Shown here: positions 6,412-10,640 of the stretch, piece after piece
Layout of the letters: each line of letters opens with the position of its first letter
How positions within the stretch are numbered: position 1 is the stretch's first letter
Program-made: the position numbers and the translations under genes
Notes under the pieces: generated by a model
The model's input: only the letters and a program-made list of their open reading frames with translations
What the model was told of the DNA's origin: nothing
Database searches by the model: none
Source of the DNA: Acidobacteriaceae bacterium
Lineage (GTDB): Bacteria; Acidobacteriota; Terriglobia; Terriglobales; Acidobacteriaceae
DNA: 10,640 bases
Direction of reading: 5' to 3'
Assembly (NCBI GenBank): GCA_003140785.1
Contig: PLKY01000081.1
Coordinates: 1-10,640 of the forward strand

Positions 6412-6454
6412 TCTATTAGCCGAGCGGCTCACAATCAGCTTGGGAACGGGTGCC

Positions 6455-7120
6455 CTATTCCCGATCTGCAGCACGAGCATTCGCGATAAAGTCGCGTAAT
6501 TTGATGGGATCTTTACGACCGTGCGAGGCCTCGACGCCGCTCACAACATCTACGCCCCACGGTTTTAGCGTTGCGATGGCCTCGGCAACATTGGCGGGAG
6601 TGAGTCCGCCGGCGACCACCAAGCGGCCCTGGCGTAAATCTGCATATTGGAAAACGGTGTCGCGCGCCCTTTGCCAATCAAATGCAATGCCCGTGCCGCC
6701 CACCGCCGTCGCTGTGCGCGAATCCACCAGAATCGCGTCTACGTTTGCGTCTTGCACGATGGCGGTCACTTGCTCTTGTGCCGTGTGGCCGAAATGCATC
6801 ACGCGCAGAATTCGGAACGCGGACCCAAAGCTACGACGAAGCTGAGCCGGTACATCTGGTCCTACGTCCGAATGCAACTGCACGCCTGTGAGTCCGGAGA
6901 CGCGGACGGTCTGTTCGATCTCCTCCAGCCCCACATCAACAAAGACGCCGATCTTCTCTACAGCGAGCGGCAAGTGGGCCACGATGGCGGCGACCTGTGC
7001 TGCCGTCACGCGGCGAGGGCTCGGCGCAAACACGAAGCCGACGGCATCGGCACCGGCATCCACCGCCAGGGATGCGTCTTCAAGCGAGGTGTTCGCACAA
7101 ATCTTGATCCACAGGCTCAC
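6455..7120 (-). CDS. trpF: Phosphoribosylanthranilate isomerase
   Basis: This TIM-barrel enzyme of 221 residues performs the Amadori rearrangement of N-(5-phosphoribosyl)anthranilate to CdRP, the step before TrpC. The catalytic cysteine is C8 in KICANT and the catalytic aspartate D133 in ILVDSRT. Phosphate-binding segments GGTG (141-144), VVAGGL (168-173) and VDVVSGVE (190-197) are all present. The length is normal. Its ATG overlaps the trpC stop by four bases (ATGA), so the two are translationally coupled. In most bacteria trpB would follow directly; here 1.8 kb of unrelated sequence intervenes. The only hairpin-like sequence after its stop is a short AGCCGAGCGGCT near-palindrome without a T tract, so readthrough into the toxin gene is possible. 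Confidence 0.96.
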   Translation of the reverse strand: MSLWIKICANTSLEDASLAVDAGADAVGFVFAPSPRRVTAAQVAAIVAHLPLAVEKIGVFVDVGLEEIEQTVRVSGLTGVQLHSDVGPDVPAQLRRSFGSAFRILRVMHFGHTAQEQVTAIVQDANVDAILVDSRTATAVGGTGIAFDWQRARDTVFQYADLRQGRLVVAGGLTPANVAEAIATLKPWGVDVVSGVEASHGRKDPIKLRDFIANARAADRE

Positions 7121-7935
7121 GGCGTCGACATCGCTCCGACGAGCGTCAGCAATGTTGCGAGTGCAGCGCCGGGATCGGCCTGACGCATCAGGCTTTCGCC
7201 GATAAGAAACGCATCGAATCCGGCCGTGCGTAGCCGCGACAGGTCCTCGGCTGTGGAGATGCCACTCTCTGTAACGCGCACAACTGTGGCCGGGATGCGC
7301 TCGATGAGGGCAAGCGAAGTCTCGAGACCAACCTCAAATGTTCTCAAGTCACGGTTGTTCACGCCAATCGCGTCCGCGCCTTCCTCGCCCAGGGCATCAA
7401 GCACGCGATCCAACTCAGCAGAGGTGTGCACCTCGACCAGAACGTCGAGGGCAAGGGCGTGGGCGCTTCGGGAAAAGCGCTTCATCTCTTCGGCGGTGAG
7501 AGCGGCAGTGATGAGCAAGATCGCATCGGCGCAATGGGCGCACGCTTCGACAATTTGATACTCATCCACCATGAAATCCTTGCGCAGGCAGGGCAGCGCC
7601 ACCGCTGACGAAGCAAGTTCAAGATTGTGCAAGCTGCCCTGAAAATAAGGTTCATCCGTCAGCACGGAGAGAGCTGCCGCGCCGCCAGACTCATAGCGCT
7701 GCGCAAGCCATGGCACATCGAAATCCGCACGAATCAGACCTTTGGATGGAGACGCCTTCTTGATTTCGGCAATGATCGCCGGTCCGGAACGGGCGCGCCG
7801 ACGCAGAGAAGCGGCCCATCCTCGCGGCTGATGCAAGGCCGCTTGCCGCTCAAGTTCCGCAGTGGACACGCGCGTCTTGGCCGCAGCAACGGAGGCTCGC
7901 GTGGATCGAAGAATGGTGTCGAGTTGCGCCAGCAT
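7117..7935 (-). CDS. trpC: Indole-3-glycerol phosphate synthase
   Basis: This enzyme of 272 residues closes CdRP to indole-3-glycerol phosphate, the substrate of TrpA. Family motifs appear in order: IIAEIKKASPSKG (54-66, catalytic E57 and lysine), VLTDEPYFQGS (91-101), LRKDFMVDEYQI (117-128, general-acid lysine K119), LVEVH (166-170), IGVNNRDL (190-197), ESGI (223-226) and FLIGESLM (243-250). It is monofunctional, with trpF encoded separately and overlapping by four bases. The ATG at 7935 starts the usual N-terminal helix. No Shine-Dalgarno is visible upstream, but a TATACT lies 11 bases before it, which would give a very short leader. It begins 63 bases after the tRNA gene. No leader peptide with tryptophan codons or attenuator fits in that gap. 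Confidence 0.96.
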   Translation of the reverse strand: MLAQLDTILRSTRASVAAAKTRVSTAELERQAALHQPRGWAASLRRRARSGPAIIAEIKKASPSKGLIRADFDVPWLAQRYESGGAAALSVLTDEPYFQGSLHNLELASSAVALPCLRKDFMVDEYQIVEACAHCADAILLITAALTAEEMKRFSRSAHALALDVLVEVHTSAELDRVLDALGEEGADAIGVNNRDLRTFEVGLETSLALIERIPATVVRVTESGISTAEDLSRLRTAGFDAFLIGESLMRQADPGAALATLLTLVGAMSTP

Positions 7936-7946
7936 ACACTGCGATG

Positions 7947-7952
7947 AGTATA
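7947..7952 (-). promoter_or_regulatory. Candidate -10 element for trpC
   Basis: TATACT on the minus strand matches the -10 consensus at five of six positions and lies 11 bases before the trpC start codon. No convincing -35 is found 16-18 bases upstream. If used, the leader would be only about four or five bases, consistent with the lack of a ribosome binding site. The trpC genes could instead be read through from the tRNA promoter. Confidence 0.25.
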
Positions 7953-7998
7953 CGGGGATCGGCGTTTAGCGGGCTCGGCCGGAATTGCGTGGATGACC

Positions 7999-8074
<76 letters not shown>

Positions 8075-8495
8075 TGATTTTGAATGAATAATTTACAGGA
8101 GGCAGGCGGCGACTAGGAACGTACTTTGTCCCGAAACGTTCCTGATTGTTGCCATTTGCCTCTTTCGGAGCCATTCGGTTTGATGTTTCAAGCTTAACGA
8201 AGACACGCTTAATTGTCTCATCGCTTGGGTGGGGCGTATCACTGCGAGATCCTTGCGGGGGCGTCCCTGCCAATTTCATGGTCGTGTATGCATTGGCTTT
8301 TGAACTCCCCGCTTACACAGGTTCCATTCGGCTTCCGCATGTGTGCTCGATCATACGTTTATTGTCTACGCTGGCGGGCAGCCTTAGGAGACTTAGAACA
8401 TGCATCGAACGAGCGGAAAAAAGTGAGCGCAGCTCAATAGCGATATGCCGCGACTAGAGAATGGGACGAGGGTGATCCTATTGGCGAGACATATC
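8075..8495. other. 421-base stretch without a recognisable gene
   Basis: I see no supported gene between the tRNA and the diguanylate cyclase. Open frames on the plus strand (about 8146-8457 and 8213-8440) start at TTG codons, lack ribosome binding sites and show no family motif. A minus-strand frame here runs into the tRNA and is spurious. The stretch contains one clear inverted repeat (8115-8143) and otherwise unremarkable sequence. It presumably holds the tRNA promoter and the end of the cyclase transcript. Confidence 0.5.
8115..8143. repeat. 8-base inverted repeat upstream of the tRNA
   Basis: AGGAACGT (8115-8122) and ACGTTCCT (8136-8143) are perfect inverted copies separated by 13 bases. 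The pair lies about 40 bases upstream of the 5-prime end of the tRNA. There is no T tract on either side, so it is not a typical terminator. An operator or a cyclase mRNA-end structure are both possible. Confidence 0.4.
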
Positions 8496-9488
8496 TCACT
8501 CGCTTTTGGAAAATCCGTCTGCTGACGGAGGTGCCTCTATGGGCGGACCACTGCTTTGCGGTTCCTTCCTGGCTAACAGCAGAGCTGTCGCCACCTGATT
8601 CCGGCCTTCGCGTTTTGCTTTGTACAAGGCGGTATCCGCAGCCAGAAGCAGGCTTTCGGGCATCTGCATCGTTCCCCCTTGGCGCGAAAGCGCGGTAGCT
8701 ATGCCGACGCTGGCAGTGACCCAGTATTTTCCGTCCGGATTGGCGTCATGCGCAATTTGGAGAGATTCGACGGCGGATCGCACTTTTTCTGCCACCTCTG
8801 TTGCACCCGGCGTATTGGTAGAGGGAAGAATGACAGCTATCTCCTCTCCGCCATAGCGTGCCGGAATGTCTGTCGTGCGCACAGCGTCTCTCACGGCGTC
8901 AGCTACCGCACGCAAGCAATCGTCTCCTACCTGGTGTCCGTATTTGTCATTGAATTCCTTGAAGCGATCAAGATCCAGCAGCAGAAGGGAAATCTGAGAA
9001 CCCTCACGCAACGTCCTCTTCCATTCGCGGTCAAGTGCTTCGTCGAAGGCACGTCGATTTGGAAGTTCTGTCAAGCTGTCTGTGAGCGCCAGTGCGGATA
9101 GTTTCGCTTCCAATGTCTTGCGCTCCGTAATATCGCGCATAACAATGACGGTCTCTGTAGCCTCTCCCGTGGCCGCGTCTCGAACTACGCGTCCACTGAC
9201 CTCCACCCAAACAAGGGTTCCATCTTTCTTTCGCATCCGGAGTTGAATAAGAGGAGCATCTACACCGGGAGCAAGATGCCGGTTTGCCGCGGCGGCAACC
9301 ATAGGAAGGTCTTCGACATAGACGTTTCCAAATGGCTCCATGGCCATCATCTCCTCAGGTGTCCAGCCAAGAACGTCGAATGAAGAGGGAGAGACATAAT
9401 CAAAGTTCATGTCCAACCCCACACGGCAGATTACGTCCGCGCTGTGTTCCGCAAGGCTCTGAAAATCGGTTTCGGATTCGGTTGCCAT
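8496..9488 (-). CDS. PAS-GGDEF diguanylate cyclase
   Basis: This 330-residue cytosolic protein has an N-terminal PAS domain (about residues 9-125) and a GGDEF domain (about 135-300). It has no transmembrane segment or signal peptide. The PAS region begins LAEHSADVICRVG, ends with the common VIVMRDITERK linker, and should sense a ligand or redox state. The cyclase domain shows LTDSLTELPNRRAF, metal-binding DLDRFK near 172-177, and the active-site RYGGEEI, an accepted variant of GGDEF. RTTD lies exactly five residues before GGEEI, the right spacing for an RxxD product-inhibition site, so it should make cyclic di-GMP from two GTP and be feedback inhibited. The ATG at 9488 is preferred because it opens directly on the PAS domain and a TATGAT lies about 28 bases upstream; an in-frame ATG at 9533 would add 15 residues. 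The C-terminal 25 residues are proline- and serine-rich. It has no visible link to the trp genes. Confidence 0.93.
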   Translation of the reverse strand: MATESETDFQSLAEHSADVICRVGLDMNFDYVSPSSFDVLGWTPEEMMAMEPFGNVYVEDLPMVAAAANRHLAPGVDAPLIQLRMRKKDGTLVWVEVSGRVVRDAATGEATETVIVMRDITERKTLEAKLSALALTDSLTELPNRRAFDEALDREWKRTLREGSQISLLLLDLDRFKEFNDKYGHQVGDDCLRAVADAVRDAVRTTDIPARYGGEEIAVILPSTNTPGATEVAEKVRSAVESLQIAHDANPDGKYWVTASVGIATALSRQGGTMQMPESLLLAADTALYKAKREGRNQVATALLLARKEPQSSGPPIEAPPSADGFSKSE

Positions 9489-9515
9489 TAGGGAAACTCT
9501 GCGTAGGTCGCTGAA

Positions 9516-9521
9516 ATCATA
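9516..9521 (-). promoter_or_regulatory. Candidate -10 element for the diguanylate cyclase
   Basis: TATGAT on the minus strand matches five of six -10 consensus bases and lies 27 bases before the chosen ATG, which would give a leader of about 20 bases. No good -35 is visible at 16-18 bases, so this is weak. If real, it rules out the upstream ATG at 9533 as the translation start. Confidence 0.25.
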
Positions 9522-9622
9522 GCGTAAGAGCATTTCGACGAAATCTCGTCAGCTTGCAGGTTGCAAAGAGCCAAAGGAAACTGATTTTGGTGTGTTTTTG
9601 TTGTCCCTGGAAGCCGTCTTCC

Positions 9623-10640
9623 GGAATCCAGAGACACTACACCCCCAGCGGGGCCAGCCGTTGGCGGTGTTGATAGAGATTCACCAGCGCGAAGCAGGCA
9701 CATAGCCGGGTGTGATTCTTCTTGAGGCCCCGGTATCTCACCTTATCGAAGCCGAAGATGCGCTTCAGTATCCGGAAGAAATGTTCTACTTTCGCTCGGA
9801 CTCTGGACTTGGTCGTGTTCCTGCGATTTGCCTCTTCATCCACATAGTTCTTGAACTTGGTTCGGCGGCAGGTCATGTCCTGAGCGTGCGGAGCGGCCTC
9901 GCGGATAACATCTCCTTGTCCTTGATAGCCGGCGTCTCCCCACACCTTACGCTCCTCGCCATGTAACAAGTCCGCAAGCATCTGACTGTCGGCCACACTG
10001 GCCGCAGACGTACACACCGAATGCACCACGCCTTCCTTACTATCCACGCCGATGTGCGCCTTCAACCCGAAATACCACTGGTTGCCCTTCTTGGTCTGGT
10101 GCATCTCCGGGTCGCGCTCGCCGCTGGAGTTCTTGGTCGAAGAGGGTGCGTGGATGATGGTTGCATCCACGATCGTGCCGGTGGTGATGCGGATGCCCTT
10201 GGTGGCCAGATGGTGATTGACCTCATCCAGCATCGCTCCACCCAGATCATGCTCTTCCAAAAGATGACGGAAGCGAAGAATCGTGGTCTCATCTGGAGCT
10301 GCCGCCGTGCCCAGATCGACTCCAACGAAATGCCGAAGCGATGCTGAATCATAAAGTGCATCTTCCATGCCAGGATCCGACAGGTTGAACCATTGCTGTA
10401 CGAAGTAGGCGCGAAGCATGATCTCCAGGCCAACCGGACGGCGACCGTTGCCCGCCTTCGGATAATGCGGTTCTACAAGCGACAGAGGGCGCGCCCACGG
10501 AACGACCTCGTTCATCTTGTCGAGAAATTGCTCCCGCTTACTCTTGCGACCATACTTCTCAAAACTTGTCTGCGCCGCAAACGTCCTCTGAAAATGCGCC
10601 TTTCGCTTCATCCTTCTACTCTAAGGTAGTGTAAGGAAAT
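9623..10640 (-). mobile_element. IS5-group insertion sequence, outer end at or beyond the window edge
   Basis: The element is defined by its complete IS5-type transposase. Exact ends are not resolved. The heptamer ACACTAC occurs near both ends in inverted orientation (9633-9639 on plus; read inward from about 10632 on minus) and may belong to the terminal inverted repeats. A GGAAT at 9623-9627 could be the outer tip on the left, with the matching right tip just past the window. The intervening bases of the two arms do not match, so this boundary is a guess. No target-site duplication can be scored because the right flank is missing. Confidence 0.6.
9637..10611 (-). CDS. IS5-group DDE transposase
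   Basis: This 324-residue transposase closely follows E. coli IS5 transposase throughout. Shared landmarks are YPKAGNGRRP (50-59), NLSDPGMEDALYD (76-88), DETTILRFRHLLEEH (107-121) and RDPEMHQTKKGNQWYFGLKAHIGVD (166-190). The catalytic triad is D149 in IVDATIIHAPSSTKN, D226 in GDAGYQG and E276 in KVEHFFRILKR, with K283 completing the E-X6-K pattern of the IS4/IS5 superfamily. The frame is intact and full length, so the element may be active. The ATG at 10611 matches the IS5 start in length before the FLDKMNEVVPW segment. The ribosome binding site is unclear, since AGAAGG directly abuts the ATG. It lies about 150 bases upstream of the cyclase start codon on the same strand, so transcription from the element could reach the cyclase. 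Confidence 0.95.
   Translation of the reverse strand: MKRKAHFQRTFAAQTSFEKYGRKSKREQFLDKMNEVVPWARPLSLVEPHYPKAGNGRRPVGLEIMLRAYFVQQWFNLSDPGMEDALYDSASLRHFVGVDLGTAAAPDETTILRFRHLLEEHDLGGAMLDEVNHHLATKGIRITTGTIVDATIIHAPSSTKNSSGERDPEMHQTKKGNQWYFGLKAHIGVDSKEGVVHSVCTSAASVADSQMLADLLHGEERKVWGDAGYQGQGDVIREAAPHAQDMTCRRTKFKNYVDEEANRRNTTKSRVRAKVEHFFRILKRIFGFDKVRYRGLKKNHTRLCACFALVNLYQHRQRLAPLGV

Noticed and set aside
6418..6429. Terminator after trpF
   Set aside because: The AGCCGAGCGGCT near-palindrome has almost no loop and no T tract follows it.
8146..8457. Small plus-strand genes in the 421-base gap
   Set aside because: The starts are TTG without ribosome binding sites, there are no recognisable motifs, and overlapping frames are equally open.
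9489..9533. Upstream ATG for the diguanylate cyclase
   Set aside because: It has no ribosome binding site and adds 15 residues outside the PAS domain; a candidate -10 lies between the two starts.
9609..9622. GGAAG/CTTCC hairpin after the transposase as a terminator
   Set aside because: The stem is only five base pairs and no T run follows on either strand.

Overview
The window reads as a chromosomal segment of a soil-type bacterium, most plausibly an Acidobacteriota (Terriglobia) relative. This is inferred from moderately high GC, the CACAGAGGA-type intergenic repeats, and the style of the aromatic amino acid genes; nothing in the window proves the taxonomy. Every convincing gene lies on the minus strand, so transcription runs from high to low coordinates.

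Reading in transcription order, the right edge (about 9623-10640) is an IS5-group insertion sequence with an intact DDE transposase. Next is a PAS-GGDEF diguanylate cyclase (8496-9488). A 421-base stretch without a gene follows, then a tRNA with a CAU anticodon and an encoded CCA end (7999-8074). After the tRNA comes a long aromatic amino acid cluster: trpC, trpF (4-base overlap), a foreign-looking 1.8-kb insert, trpB, trpA, a stand-alone AroQ-type chorismate mutase, a type I-beta DAHP synthase with an N-terminal ferredoxin-like domain, and prephenate dehydrogenase tyrA at the left edge. Together these supply entry into the shikimate pathway (DAHP synthase), the branch to prephenate (chorismate mutase), the tyrosine branch (TyrA) and the last four steps of tryptophan synthesis (TrpF, TrpC, TrpA, TrpB). 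The genes for anthranilate synthesis and phosphoribosylation (trpE, trpG, trpD) are not in the window.

The insert between trpF and trpB is the most unusual part. It holds a HigB/RelE-type toxin gene interrupted by an in-frame TGA at codon 41, an intact XRE-type antitoxin gene just downstream, and a DUF3800 gene broken by two frameshifts. It looks like a decaying accessory island inside a biosynthetic operon, in which only the antitoxin stays open. A candidate promoter beside a perfect 16-base palindrome and a strong ribosome binding site precede trpB, which would let the distal genes be expressed despite the insert.

The spacers around aroF and tyrA carry short tandem and inverted repeats. 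One is an inverted pair of CACAGAGGA arrays between aroF and tyrA, and a related array sits just after tyrA. No CRISPR array, rRNA gene or convincing rho-independent terminator was seen. I did not find a wholly new system. The points most worth checking are the broken toxin with a surviving antitoxin, the split trp operon and the repeat hairpin next to tyrA.
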